A stretch of DNA of 64,000 nt from Trissonchulus latispiculum (GCA_030248195.1 JASAND010005305.1:1-64000); one strand, 5' to 3'; shown: positions 1-13,622, counted from the first letter of the stretch. Notes: generated by a model not told the origin, from the sequence alone. Program-made: numbers and translations.

Positions 1-328
1 AATTGACTGAATAAATCACCATAAAATCTTCCGTAGATACTTTTACATATAATTTTTAATAGAAAAAAGGTTGTTGTTGCTGAAAACAGACTACTCGAGA
101 ACTCAAGAACTCGAGGTTTTTTATGAAACTGGCCCCTGGTAAACTGTCCTGGAGACACACACACTGTAACAGTAAAGCTGCTGGCTGTAAATAAAATGTA
201 TGAAAAATATTACGCAGACGCTTAGTTTACATTGTAATAGCAGTAGTGGTTGGAGAAAAATATTCTGAAGACGAATGTAGATGTAGACACCGCCTCAAGA
301 GAAGGATAGATTCACATTAAAGTTTAAG
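1..328. other. non-coding, AT-rich
   Basis: No open frame, RNA gene or repeat is recognised here. It is the left flank of the foldback element. Confidence 0.5.
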
Positions 329-1210
329 CTTTTTGATCTAAGATTTAGATTCATATTTATCTATGGATGAATTTAGTCATATTTTTCATTTACAGCCAAC
401 TTGGACCAATGGGCCTTCAAGCCGCGATACGGATGGAACAACGTTTTGGACACTCCGCTCTTCCTAGTGGTTTAAGTCTGCTAGATGCTCGGCACCTTAG
501 GGCCAAAATCTTGGGGGTTAATTTAAGTTAGTTAACCGGTTAATGTTGTTAACCAAGTGTTTATATGCGTTTGAACTAACACGCATCGAATTGGCTGATC
601 GCTTACATCATGTCAAAATTACATGTATAAGCGTACTCCCTCCGAGATCTCGGAGCGGGTACCACTTAGCATTGTTGAACGTGTATTTAGCTGCGAGCGA
701 ACTAAAATGAATCTGACTGGTTGTTATAGCTAGTGCACCTGCAGCGTCCAATAAGATTCATTTGAGTTTATTCGCACATAAATACTGAACAATGCTAAGC
801 GGTACCCCCTCCGAGATGTCGGAGGGGGTACTCTTATACATGTAATTTTGACATGAGGTAAACGATTAGCCAATCAGATGCATTTTAGTTCAAACGCATA
901 TAAACACATGGTTAACAACGTTAACCGGTACCACCTCTGAGATTTTGGCCCTAAGGTGCTGAGCATCTAGCAGGCTTAAACCACTAGGAAGAGCTGACCA
1001 GTGTCTCACTCTTCTATTATAATTACTCTTGTCGAAACTTATATGCAAAAAAATTTCCTTTTCCGTTGGTGTCTAAACTGCCGGTTGTCCAAAACGTTGT
1101 TCCATCCGTATCGCGGCTTGAAGGGCCATTGGTCCAAGTTGGTTGTAAAGGAAAAATATAGCTAAATTGATCTATAGATAAATATAAATCTAAATCTTAG
1201 ATCTAAAAAG
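329..1210. mobile_element. foldback (long inverted repeat) element
   Basis: The segment is nearly a palindrome. The left arm (about 329-735) reappears as a reverse complement in the right arm (about 765-1210), with shared landmarks such as the GATCTAAGATTTAGAT outer end, CTTCCTAGTGGTTTAAG and GTTAACCGGT. Short palindromes (CTCCGAGATCTCGGAG near 640, CTCCGAGATGTCGGAG near 808) lie inside. The right arm carries about 90 extra bases (about 1003-1092) that the left arm lacks. No coding capacity is seen, so this is a foldback or MITE-like non-autonomous DNA element. A partial degenerate copy of its inner part follows at about 1245-1330. No convincing target duplication was found, so the exact ends are approximate. 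Confidence 0.75.
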
Positions 1211-3089
1211 GTACTTAATGTACCTACCTTAATATCTTAATGTACCGAGCATCTAGCATGCTTAAAAAACTAGAAAGAGCTGAATGTCCCACTCGTCTTT
1301 TTATAAACTCTTGGGTTCGACAACATTCTTACTCCTTATATATTTGATAGATTTAGCTTAAGTTGTGCATTCGCTAATTGGTCAGCTCGTTCTGACCTCA
1401 CTAATTTGGTTCCAGCTATTTGTCCTTTGCAACAGGTGGAAAAGTGGGGGTCAAAGTGGTTTCGGTACAAGTTGGAACCTCAGTGACCCGGCCGACCCAC
1501 ACTGCAACCGGACGGACCGGTAAAAACAAGGCCGGTGCACAACATTAATTCAATGTTAGCCGGGAAGGGGAAAATTATCGTTTAAAATGAGGTTCGCGCA
1601 CCCTACCAGGGGACTCCTCTGCATAGCCCTTACTTGCCCACGTCACTACTGCCAAAAGGGGTTTCTAAACAAGACACAAACTAAAAAACTGTTGAAAATT
1701 ATAAGACAAATTAAACCAAATAAAACTTTTTTGTCATCTTGAAAAGCATGGTTGATGAAAAAGGCTAAGTTCGTAATAACATAGTAACAGCCTGGTCGGT
1801 TGTAGGTTTCTGCAAAAGAGAGCATTATAATTTGGATAACATTTTAAACGTGGATCTCAGAAATAGTTGTCCGGGCTGGAGTCTGCAATTTTCATGCGAA
1901 GTATTTATGTGTTAAACATTTTTAAAATTTAAATATAGATTTAATAAAGTACAACTATTTTGCGACACACCCCTTCAAGAATCCGACACACTGATAAATT
2001 ACGGTGGCACGCATATTAAAACTGCATCATCTAGCTAGCAATATAAATAAATTAGCACTTATTATTATAGGGGGGCGCGATAGCGCTCCTCCTATAATAT
2101 GGGTGTAAAAGGCTCAGCGCGGCCCTTAGAGACCCGTTCGAGCACCGTGCCAGCTAAATACTCAACCAAACTAGACAAATTTGGTATCGTTGGAATCAGC
2201 ACGACGAGTACAACAAGTATCAAAAAAGTTTTGGTCAAAATTTTCAACTTTGAAAATTTTCGCTTCCGGACAAGTTAGGCCCGTTTGTTTTTTTTTCCGT
2301 GTAAGTCACGCTTGGGGAAGCCGTTTTAGTCTAACTCACAAACTGAACGATATGGGCATTTTCAGCCGGTGAAGTTTGGTTTTTCTGAGAGTAGTATTTG
2401 TGTTAACGTACCTTTTGGATAATTTTCCGCCGCCCGGCCCGGCCGGCCACCTGTGCGGCCGGCCAAAGGAGGCCTGACCGCTAAGATGGCCAAAAAAGGC
2501 CAATTTTGTGTCACGGCTACAGGGCTCAGGGAACAAGCTAGAGAGACGCGGCTTGTTGCATAAGAAACTTTGGGATGGGTAGCGTGTCATAACGAGGGCG
2601 ATTTTCGATATCTGGCCAGGATCGTTCAGGCGGCCGGCCCAAAATTGGTCCGGCCAAATGGCCATTTTGGAAAAATTTCTAAGTCCCAACTCTACGGAAA
2701 ATTAGTCCTAAATATGCTGTTTTGGACCATATAGTGGGACGCATATAAGGGTTATCGGGGTCGCTGAACACGATGAGCATAGTCGCAGCGCTGTGCGGTG
2801 CTGCTATCGTGCTGTACTGTTATGCAGCAACCATAGCACGCTGCCTGTAGACTTACTGTAAACGGCTAAACATATAAAACTTGGTGATAATTGTGTCTGT
2901 AGTAAGGGGGAACTATAGCTATGTTAGTTGGTGCACTCTCTAGCTTCCACCGTGCTGTGTGTGCTGTTCGAAAACACAGCACCGTCGATAACCAGTTATT
3001 GATTTGTCACTGGCATTTGAAATTCGGCATACAGATAGTCTAGGACATGACAAACAGTTATTGTTAGGTTTCGTATACTTACCACGATG
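1211..3089. other. non-coding with a hairpin and GGCCGG-rich patches
   Basis: No gene is supported. It holds the partial foldback copy at 1245-1330, GGCCGG-rich patches at about 1480-1560 and 2430-2650, and an imperfect hairpin at about 2062-2098 (ATTATAGG arm, GCGC-GATA-GCGC apex). Small open frames here are GC-driven and lack homology-like features. Confidence 0.5.
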
Positions 3090-3760
3090 TTACTATATGG
3101 TGGCGCTGCAGTAGAGTGCTGCAGAAGTACAGCACGGCCTATAACTAACTACAGACAACTTGCAATCGCCTGAAATTCTGCAGGCACGTGCAGAATAGCA
3201 TTGGAAATGATGCCGTATAAGTCTCCTTTTTTGGCAGTGACATTTGCGTCTAGTTGCGCTGCAGTAGTGTGCTGCTGAAGTACAGCACGGCCTATAACTA
3301 GCTACACAAAAGTTGCAATCGTCCGAAATTTTGCTTATTAGTACGACAGAGCTTTAGAAATCTTACCGAATAAGCTTCTCTCACTGACAGTCATGTTTGC
3401 ATCTGGTTGCGATGCAGTAGAGTGCTGCTCAAGTACAGCACGCCCTATAACTAGCTACAGATACGTTGCAATTGTCCAAAATTTCGCATATAACTGCAGA
3501 AGAGCAATTGAAATCGTGCCGTATAAGTTTGTATCATCGACAGTATAATTTGCACCTGGTTGCGCTGCGCAGTAGAGTGCTGCTCAAGTACAGCACGGCC
3601 TAATACTAGCAACAGATAAATAACAATAGCCTGAAATTATGCAGGCACGTGCATGATAACATTACAAATCATGCCGAATAAGTCTACTACTTTGGCGTGA
3701 CGCTTGCGTCAGTAGAGTGCTGCTGAAGTACAGCATGGCTTATAACAAACTACATATAAC
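3090..3760. repeat. tandem repeat, unit about 155 bp, five copies
   Basis: Five diverged copies share a core of the form GCTGCAGTAGAGTGCTGC followed by AAGTACAGCACGGCCTATAAC. The cores start near 3106, 3260, 3411, 3565 and 3707. Spacing is 142-155 bp. Between the cores are diverged AT-rich spacers with a recurring TTGCAATCG-type word. The core itself contains a small palindrome (GTGCTGC / GTACAGCAC). Non-coding satellite-like repeat. Confidence 0.8.
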
Positions 3761-3976
3761 TTTCTGCAACTTTCTAAAATATTCTTATTTTTAGTGGATG
3801 AGGGGTTTTCTGCCAAAATCAAGAAAAATGGAGAAATTGGTACTTTTCAAGCTTCTTTGTTCTATGGCTTGGTTGACTGTTATATACGTAATTATTGGGG
3901 GAATTTTTAAAGTTTCTTTCATAAAGCATTAACATTTTTGCTTAAGGTTTACTGAGAACCTTAAAAATGAAATAGG

Positions 3977-4712
3977 ACAAGAATAAAAATGCTCCGATGG
4001 AGCATGAAAAATGCAATATGGGTGACACTGGGTTTTAAGCGGACAGAGGACTAGGTTTTAAAACGTTAATATGGGAGGGGCAGGTTGTAAATGCCAGGAG
4101 GACTAGGTTAAAAGCGCACTAATATGGACCAGCTTCGCTGAACAACCCATATTCGCGGGTACGCATGCTCCACTCCGCATTTGACCATTATTGTCTTAAG
4201 TTCTAAATTCGTCAGCTTTCCAAGCGAGCTTGCTGATTTTGAAATATTAGGCTTTATATACTTCAATCGTTTTATATGGAGCTGCGAGAGCACAATTTGT
4301 GACACCAATTTTTACTGCATACGACGTATGCTGTATTAAGTGTTGCAATATATACATGTGTAAGTGTTGTCTATATATGCATTAATTTAATTAATTAAAT
4401 CAAGTTGCATATTATGTAATTATTAAGTATTACGAACACAACTACAAATATAGTTGCAGACCCAGAGCTGTGCTCACAAATTGGTAAACTGTTACTGGTA
4501 AACAGCCACCGGCATCAGTCCGGGTAGTTTCCGCGAATATGGGTTGTTCAGCGAAGCTGGTCCATATTAGTGCGCTTTTAACCTAGTCCTCCTGGCATTT
4601 ACAACCTGCCCCTCCCATATTAACGTTTTAAAACCTAGTCCTCTGTCCGCTTAAAACCCAGTGTCACCCATATTGCATTTTTCATGCTCCATCGGAGCAT
4701 TTTTATTCTTGT
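3977..4712. mobile_element. foldback/MITE element with 182-bp perfect arms
   Basis: Arms 3977-4158 and 4531-4712 are reverse complements with no mismatch that I could find. The element starts ACAAGAATAAAAATGCTCC and ends with its complement. The middle 370 bp is AT-rich and unrelated. Tip sequences also contain GCTCCGATGGAGC, itself a small palindrome. No transposase is encoded. Arm identity suggests recent formation or continuing gene conversion. No clear target duplication is visible. Confidence 0.85.
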
Positions 4713-6416
4713 AAGATATATACATTAACATTTATGTTAACGGTATACGTATACAGAAACCTTAAAATTAAGATCTTCAAATGTGGTTAAAAAACCGTAG
4801 TTTGGTTTTTATCAAAGCTGGGTTCATTCAAATTATGGTGATAGCAGAAAACTTTCTCACAATGGCACAATGCACAGCTTAGCACAGAAAAACTGACACA
4901 GCGTCCTGCCGTTAAATAAATGACAAAAGTTTGCCTGGCTTGACAAACGTGCACATTGAAAAGTTTACAACAGTTAAAGGCATAAACCGGAATCAATGTT
5001 TGCTTTTCTACATAGGCGCTCGCTGCCGCTGTAAGAAGGGACTTCCTATAAAGGTTTAACGCTTGTCTTTAAAATTTCAATTTTAAAATAACGGCTGCCA
5101 AACTAGGAAATTATAAACAAAAGGTTGCGCCATATCAGGTTTTATGCATATGATGTGTATAGTTTTTTTACACATACGACAGTTTTCATGTTAAAAATAA
5201 ACAACTTATACCTACAGAAAATTGCTCGATAGATCAAGAACCGAAAAACAATCTGGGCCTGATAAGCACTTGCTTATTTGAGTTGTATCGCGGCCCGTAC
5301 GCTGACCAACGGACGTAGCAAAGTAAAACGCAGTGGGCAAAGTTCGTTAAGGTTCGTAAGCAGTGTTAAGGTCTCTCAGTCTCTGTGTGGTGAGTCCTTG
5401 GCTAGTAGGCAAACTGATATACAACACAATGTCTTAGTAACAGAAGGACAAATTTTCCTGGCTGCAGTAAGACTTTGGGGATTACCAAGCATCCAGCGAT
5501 TAATCTCAAATCCAAAAATAGTTTCAATTTGTTTTTATGAATCCCTAAGGTAATATAATCTGTGGCTCCTTTTTCTAGCCCTTCTCTTGACGTAGGCAAA
5601 CTTCTAGAACTTCTATTTTCTGACAGGTTGATAAAGTCAAAGCTCAAATCCAATTTCCATTTCTATCTGGTCCAAGTTAGACACAAAGAGATGGCATAAA
5701 CACAAAGAAAGAACCCAGCTTGGTCAAAGCTAATAACACACGACTGCTATTAAGACAAGACATCAACAAAGACATTAACTAGCATAGGCAAGAACAGACA
5801 CAGCACTTCATTAATTGATTAAACAATACAACAATTAATCAATTGATACATTAGCTGCTTAAGACGGTATTCACCGCATACTTAGCCTTAGCTATTTGTT
5901 ACCTAAGATTTTTAAATTAGTTTTTACTTAGCTAAGGGAAAATGTTTACTACGTAAGTTTAGCTTTAAATTTGAATTATAAGTTTACTTAGTCATTAACC
6001 TGCACTAGCTTATGCCTGTTACAGTAAAAGAGACAGACCTCCACAACCGGTCCTGTAGCTAAATTGGTTTATGGTCTTTTGACTTACAGAAAAGATTCGG
6101 ACCACCGCGACCGATGTCACATCCTATACTGCAATCCTAGTACTGAAAATTTTGGGAAGTGTATCACTAAACATTTTTATTATTATCATTTCCTTAACAA
6201 TATATCTTAAGAAAACCACAATACAAAATAATAAAAGCAATAATGGCCGTCAAGATAAATGCAGCTCCGATTTCTTAAGAGTAAGTACAAGTCAAAATTG
6301 AACGGGCACTGCATAGGTACAATTGGCTGCCAGACTGCATTGAAGAAATTTGTACAAATGAAAGAACAAACGAAACTAAGATTGTCACTACAGCACCTCC
6401 GACCCGAAAAATTCGG
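4713..6416. other. non-coding
   Basis: Only short open frames without recognisable features. Nothing supportable is seen. Confidence 0.5.
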
Positions 6417-6488
6417 GCCCGAGGTGGGGATCGAACCCACAACCTTTGGCTGTCTAGGCCAACGCTCTACCGATTGAGCCACCCGGGC
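6417..6488 (-). tRNA. tRNA-like sequence (tRNA-derived, possibly SINE head)
   Basis: Read on the minus strand it folds as a cloverleaf. The acceptor GCCCGGG pairs with CTCGGGC (one G-T pair). The D arm is GCTC...GAGC, the anticodon stem TTGGC/GCCAA with loop CTAGACA, and the T arm GTGGG-TTCGATC-CCCAC. The formal anticodon would be AGA (Ser), but there is no long serine variable arm and position 37 is a pyrimidine, both wrong for a working tRNA-Ser. A related degraded copy lies at 47,002-47,064, so a tRNA-derived SINE family or tRNA pseudogene is more likely than a functional gene. Confidence 0.45.
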
Positions 6489-6621
6489 ACAATCGAACCA
6501 AGCTTAAGTTGGAATTCGTTCCCAATCTTCTCTACATTGGAGACCACCGCCAAGTGGTTGTATGATGAAAAATCTTTGTTGCTGTTTTCCATTACAATTA
6601 CAGGTAGTGATCAATCGTATT
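6489..6621. other. non-coding spacer
   Basis: Short spacer between the tRNA-like sequence and the DNA transposon. No feature recognised. Confidence 0.4.
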
Positions 6622-6626
6622 CTCAG

Positions 6627-8802
6627 GACCTTTTCGCGCGCGAGTTAAACGAGTTAAAATTAACCCGATCCTTTTCGCGCCAGGGTTAAAAGAGTTAAAT
6701 GAGTTAATTTTAACTAGCTGGGGTTAAACGAGTTAAACGCTTTTTAACTCGGTGCTCGCGCGAACAGGGGTTAAAATTAACTCGTTTAACTCTACCTGCA
6801 TTCGCGCGCACATAATGGGTTAAAATTCATGGAGTTAATTTTAACTCAACCCCTTTTTGCGCGCGAGTTAAAATTAACTCCTTTAACTCTGCAGCAGCTT
6901 TTCCCATTGAATTTTAACCCTCGATTCTGCACGGAGGTTAAACGAGTTAAAAATAAGGTAGGCCGCCTGAAGTCACTACAGATCAACTAAACCAAAAGTG
7001 GTATTTTATTTAATATTTTGGCTTGTTTATTATGCTAATACAAGAGTTTTTTTACAAAAATCCTTATTTTAGTTATTTTAGTTCAGAACAAATAAGTAAC
7101 TGTTACTGCATTTGCAAAATCAGTAGTATGGAATAATATATAATTGCATAAAATGTGTTGAGAAAAGTCGCGAAATTGATCCTATGAAATACACTATGAA
7201 ACGCTCAAAGTTATTCCTTTTATGGCTTTCAGCTTGGTTAGCTTTGATTGGCTGTTTCAAAATACTTCCAGGCTTGATTGGCTAGCGCTACTTCAAGGAG
7301 GCGCTACCTGATTGGTCGGTGCTTACACCCTGTTAGCTTATTAGGCTTCAATTCTTCATGATTGACTGGCTTGTAATGTGAAAAGTTTCGGTCGATTCTG
7401 ACAAAGCTCTTAAGAGTAATTGGCTGACAGCTTCCAAATATCAGCAAATAAAATAGCTGTAAAACGTTAGAAGAACTTACACTGAAAAACTTAAGGGGTC
7501 CGTTTGTGGCCAATCTCTTAAGGTTGAAGAGTAATTTCAGCAGAAAGTGGAAGTCTTCACCTGATGCACATAAACATAGGAAGCAAAAAGTAGCATTTTT
7601 TCGTGCGTCAGAGAAATCTTGCCAATAACAAAGCGGTGCGGTTTAGTCACCTTATCGTCAAAGACGATCTCGAATAGCCTGTAGGAAACGGAATTTTAAT
7701 TTATGCCTTTGAAATTTTTTAATTAAATTTTTATAAAATTTTTGATGTTTGAGAGCAGCCAAATTTGAGTGTTTTGTAAAGTTGCAATTGCTGGTCTTTG
7801 ATGAAATATTTTGCAAACTGGAAAGCCTAATTTAAAATTCTAAGTCCCACAGATCACAGCTTATGACAAGTCAATTTGAACGATGCCAACTGATATTTGT
7901 TAGCTTCGTCTAATTTCGAGATTTCTCTGGCGCTGGAATCCGAAGCAAAATTTTGAAAATTCCTGTTTTTTGCAAATATTAACATGGAGTAATAGCAACA
8001 ACGACACGCCAAATTGGTTTTAGGGATCCCTGCTCGGTAACAAAGCACTGTATAAGCAAAGCACGGTGTGAAAGCCGTCTTGAATGACACCGTGTATTGC
8101 ACAATAACGCCGTTCAAGGAGCAGCTACTTGTTATATTGAGCTTTGCTGTGTACTATAATGCGACAAATGACTAATTAGCTTTTCCAGTATAAAACGTTT
8201 AATTCCAACGCATACCCTCTTTAATATTGCAGAGTCTACTATTTTGCTAAAGGGTAGCTACTTCAAGTTTAAACTTTGGCTAGAAAAACGTATTCAATCA
8301 AACTGCTGCGATGGTCTTACGGTAGTTTGAGCGCCATCTATAGATTGTGCTTTGCTGATAGTAAATTAAACATTTGTGCTTAAAACTGTTTAATCTCTAC
8401 AAAATAAGGAATAACATAAATAGTCTTCAACTAGTAGCACCACTTAAAAGAGGAATATTAAACCACCGAAATTCATTTAAGACAAGGCGGAAGCATAGTT
8501 TGCCGTTTATGTTGATCACTGCTTTAATCTGATTTGAACGCGCGCATGGAAAGAATGCAAACGAATCGGCAGAGTTAAACGAGTTAAAATTAACTCTTTT
8601 AACCCCTGTTCGGGCACTCAGCGAGTTGATTTTAACTCGCCCGATTTTAACTCGTTTAACTCTGCTCGTTTTAACCCTGCTAGAGTTAAAAGAGTTAAAA
8701 CAGGCAGGGTTAAAATTAACTCGATGAGAGCGCGAACAGGGGTTAAAATATTTAACTTTAACTCGTTTAACTCTACTCGTTTAACTCGCGCGCGAAAAGG
8801 CC
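6627..8802. mobile_element. 2.2-kb non-autonomous DNA transposon with 5-bp TSD
   Basis: The left end GACCTTTTCGCGCGCGAG and the right end (reverse complement GGCCTTTTCGCGCGCGAG) form terminal inverted repeats. They are flanked by the direct repeat CTCAG at 6622-6626 and 8803-8807. Inside each end (about 6627-6960 and 8570-8802) the words GAGTTAAA and TTTAACTC recur many times in both orientations, often as GAGTTAAACGAGTTAAA. Such dense subterminal repeats are typical transposase-binding arrays. The 1.6-kb middle has no transposase-like frame, so the element is non-autonomous. I cannot assign it to a superfamily from the ends alone. Confidence 0.8.
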
Positions 8803-8807
8803 CTCAG

Positions 8808-11800
8808 ACGCAGTCAACTGCGCAGATGTTGCCATCCTGCAGGATCCGACTTGCTCGAGTTGAGGACTGATCTTCCGACGAGTACTCGACAAAGGCGAGC
8901 TTGAAATCCAATATCACCACAATATTCAGAAAAGGATCCAAATGGTTGGCAACTTATCATTTATAATATTTGAAACTACATATATTACAAACCTAAAGAG
9001 TAGCATAATAATGTGAAAAGCTATTTTAATAAAATAAAAGCTGTTATGAAACTTTGGAAGGTAACTCTGAATGAAATGCTAGTTATGGAGCGGCTATGTC
9101 ATCCTCTGGTTCGTTTAACATGGTGATACGGTTTTTGCTCATATTGATTGCGGACAACACAAGCCAAATTGAAATGTGATGAATCTTTCCAACATTGTTT
9201 TTTAGCATCAATGCACAATCCCGATTCCTGGTTCCGGATTCCGATTGATAACAGGCCAGACATTGCACAGTTGTGTGTGATTATGTTTTGTCAGTTTCTG
9301 ACAGTTGAGGCTACAAAGTCATGTCAATGTCGATTGTCAGTTGTCAATTTTAAGTTTTAAAGAAGTAGTCAATTGTACTGGCAATGTTATGGTTAATTTA
9401 TATACATATCCATTGCTAGGGCCCCCAAAAGTGGGCTTTAAGCGGCGTACTTAGGTTGACGTTTGTCTGACCTTTTTGATAGACTTCAAATTGGAAACTG
9501 CTCAGCACGGTGCATAATAAAGTCATTAATTAGATTAAAGCAGATTTAATATGGGTCATCAAGCCATAATATTTTGCATTGTTGCTCTAGCTACATAAAA
9601 GCAAGGTTAAACCAAGGCTGTCAATTTGAAGGTACAGTGGTCGAGACCAACCATCAAGGCATGGTCAGTTTACTATTGTTTTGCCAGAATCTGCCCTGTT
9701 TGAATGTGGTTTTGGCGAAATGGGACCAAATCTTGTCCAGTAATTGGAGCATTCGTCATGCAAACTAGAGGGTTAACACTTAACATAGACGTCCTACAAA
9801 TAAGCTCGGCGGGAATCATTTTAATTGCTCTGGTTGCTGTTTAAGATAACCGTTTGCCTAAAGTAGAGAACTCTCGAGAAAGGCAATTAAAATTCAAGAT
9901 GCTGAAACGTTTGAGAAAATGTCGAAGAGTAATATGTGTAATGGAATTGATGGTTGTGAAACTTTGTAAAGTTTAAGCTTCAGCAGCTATGCTAAATTTT
10001 TAGTTTCCAAGACAAAACAAGAAGCGGAATTTCCTTTCCTTTCGCCTTCGTTTCCCTTTGATGTTGCCATTTCTAAACCACTTGTCTGATAAATTGCTAC
10101 AGTTGTTACAACCTCTGTTGTTTGCAGAGACCAGAAACAACAATTTCTTTTGCTTTTAATTTCTTGCTTGCCCAGGAAAGCATCCTTCCACAACCTTTAA
10201 TTTAATTAATTGCGACTGTTGCCGCAAGTTTCGTTGTTTATGCGAATGCGAATTCCCTATAAAATTTTCTATTTTTGCAAAGTCTCGGAAAGTTTCCAAA
10301 TAGCTTTGAGTTTCTCTTTCACCTGGCGGCATTTTATACCTCTGCTGCGTAAAACTAAAGCTTTAAAATTTTGAAATTAGAAGTGTTCTCTGAGAAGCGG
10401 CCGAAAGCGGACGCTTATTCCCCTACATTTGCACGGGAATTGCCTCTCGGACTGTCGGTACAGTGCGGGACAGTAATTCCCTTCCCTGGCTAGGAAAAAC
10501 GATCTAGGGATCTCTCTGGCCTCGGGGTCAAAGAGGAATAGTTGAGTTAAAATCGAGAACACAACAAGATTAGGCTTAAATGACCATGACAGATTTTTTT
10601 ATATCCAGCCTTTATAATTGAAGAACGCCTTCCAAGAGGCCAATTCTTGATATTTTGTAGGTGTTTTTCCTGAATAGGGGCTTCTGGTCAAATTTTTGTG
10701 ACATGTCGCGAGGCATGTCTGTGCATAGGGCTGTTTCGTTTCCTTAATGTTTGATTTAAAGGGCACTTGGTTAAGACCTCAGACCTAAAGGATATGAATT
10801 TCTCCTCTGTCACTGGCTAGAGCCGCTAACCATACATTTCTAAAGGGTGCTACAAAACTAAAAAATTGTCGGTACTTGCTTAAATCTAGGTAATCGTAAA
10901 TCTGTGGCTTCCAATGACGTAAAAGTGAATTAGATGCTTAGTAACAATGTATGAAAGAATGTTTAACGATTTCGCCGGTCGGCATTCGTGATGCTCTCTG
11001 AAGAAAGTTCCTTTTTTACGGTTCTTTCAAACTGATTGACAATCATTAACAGCGCCCAAAATCTTCGCATTAAATTTCTACCAAACAACTACAAACACCT
11101 TGAATTTTAAATGTAAAGTGGAAACAGAATTTCAATTAACTCGGTAAATTTTTGCTTCAGGTTTTAAACTATATTTTGCACTTGTGCCTTAAAGAGAAGA
11201 CTTTCTATCATTGACAAAAAGAAACTGTCACTTAACCAGAGCTATTTCCAACTGTCAGTCTTAGTGGAAATGTGGAAATTAAGATTAGCCGTTGTCGTAC
11301 AAATAGCGACTGCACAATGGTTTTCATGACCTCAACAGTAACTGGATTAAGAATTTACTTGGCATGCTAAAATTGCATGCATTAGTCTAACGTCTGAGCT
11401 AACCTACAATCTGATTAATTAGGAGCTCAAAGTTGAAGCCACTTTAAACCTTAAACTACTTTTCCTAAATAATAAGTTTATAACTTTGATTAATGGTTGG
11501 ATTAGGACGACGGCTGGACTTGGATGTTCAACGGGATCTAGTTCAAATACAGCAAGTTGCAAAAGTCCGATGCTATTATAGTATTTGCTTGCGATTATTC
11601 ACTCTGTATCAAATTTTGTACGACAAACTTTTGCTGAAGATTTGAAGTGTAGCATTCAAACGATTTATATTGACCAAGATTTACACGGTTAAGTGCTTTA
11701 TGTATGTAGAAGATGAAAAGTTATACCTGTAATATTTTGGTGACATGACATAAGTTCGAAAGTTTCAGTATTTCTGCAACTATAGCAGTCTTTACCGTAT

Positions 11801-13622
11801 TGTGAATCCAGGAAAATGGTATTGCGCATGCGCATAAATTTCGGTTATGCTTAAAATTTAGCTCATAACTTGTACTGTTGTGCAACTCACGATCATGTCA
11901 AATATTTTAAATTATTGCAGAAACATTGGTGACGTACAGTATTTCTAGCATTGGAACTGAAACCCTAGAATGGACTAAATGCAAAATGGAAACAGAAACT
12001 ACTTGGACTGCAAACCTAAATTCAAACTGAATCCGAAACTATTTTAAAACTAGTCCTGAACCTGAAATTGAAGCAGTATCTCAGACAGAATATACTATTG
12101 AATTGTCGTTCAATTAAATCAATTTACATATATTTACGATTCGGCACGGCTTAGCCCTTATATACAACTGGGCTTTGCATTAATGATCTTGCATTACTAT
12201 TTGTCAATGTTCATGACAGCAAAATTGTTCTAAAGTTCTGAATAAGATTCAAATTATGGTTTCTGAAACTCTTCATTAAACATAAATGTTTCACAAGTCT
12301 AGGGAAATCTAAATGTTAAAAAATGTTAAAAAATAGTGGGACTGTAAGGCTTCTGAATTTGCTCGCAACCTTTCATATAGCCATCCTGAAATGTGCCTAG
12401 CCTTAATTACATAGCATCCGGAATTAATTGTAAATTGTTGCAGGATTAACAAGGAAAATTCAAAACAAAGTCAAATTTAAATTAATGATTTTTCCCAAAA
12501 CCTGTTGTCCGATATTAAAGAAATAGATACATGCAAATTCGCACAAGTTCTTATTGCATGCTCACAGGTTTTACGTAGCGCTAAAACTCACAAAAACAAG
12601 CAACACATGAGTTGCAAGCTCAAATCACTTCTACTACTGATGACTGAAACAGTTTTTTTTACAATTAGTTTAGGCTACATTTAATTAGCGTCAATTCTAT
12701 ACTGACACGGCTCCTACGAAATAAGCGGTTCGATATTTTATAAAATAAGCGATTTCATTGGTCAAGAGTTGCCTTTGGTAGTAAGAAGTTGCATTGCAAC
12801 TGTATCCAAATTGTAGCAGTCGGCGCGCAAACTTAAAATGGTAGAGTTAAGGGCAGCTTCGAATTAGTGGTTGTGAATGAAGCTTAATTTCTGAGAGCTG
12901 CTGTTTACAACTTTTGATCGAAACAAATATTTCAAAGCAAAAAAAAGGAAACAAAAACGCTTTTCAAGTTTGTAATCATACAGTGCTGTTTCTGCCACCG
13001 AAACCAAGTTATCGGCCGAAATCTAGCTAATACTATTTTTGGAACGCCAATTAAAGCTGATGCTGAAATTTGGTAAAGTGAACTTCTGAATATCAATTCA
13101 AGGTGAATTAAAGGTCCTTCACAATTACAGCATCTGAGGAAAGCTTAAGCCATCTTGTCCATTCTTAGCTGTAGCATAAGAAAGTTACACTCACTTTTCA
13201 AACCGATCCAAAAAGATAGTGTTTACAAAATGATTACACCTAAAGTCGTACATGTTGTCATAGATATTTCACAGCATTTTTAAGGGTCGTGAGCTTAAAC
13301 ATTTCGTTAACAAGTTTTGCAATGCCATAGTTGGTTCAAATAATTGGCATGTAGTCCACTGATGTTAATAGTGCGCAAATTTTGGAATATTCAATGATCT
13401 GAACTTCAGGATTTTCATATAGCCAATGACAACAGCGACAATAGTAGCAGAAAGAAACTACTAGATGAGCTAAACTATAACTCATACTGACGGACAAGCA
13501 GTTACTTCGACAGTTTTGTGATTAGTCTTAACTTTGCTACAAATTACGGCTTACGTATTTCTTTTGTTACATTCCTGAACCCGATTCCATGTGGCGGGCA
13601 AATGTGCGAAAATATCAGTGAA
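8808..13622. other. long non-coding stretch
   Basis: About 4.8 kb of AT-rich sequence with no frame above 70 codons that looks protein-like. A loosely repeated GAAACT/ACTGAAAC composition occurs at about 11,950-12,070, resembling the satellite at 21.3 kb. Exons of a spliced gene cannot be excluded, but none is supported. Confidence 0.5.

Noticed and set aside
2336..2689. 117-codon minus-strand frame in GC-rich sequence
   Set aside because: Composition follows GGCCGG patches; no domain-like pattern.
6207..6482. 91-codon minus-strand frame over the tRNA-like sequence
   Set aside because: Its start is simply the translated tRNA-like sequence.
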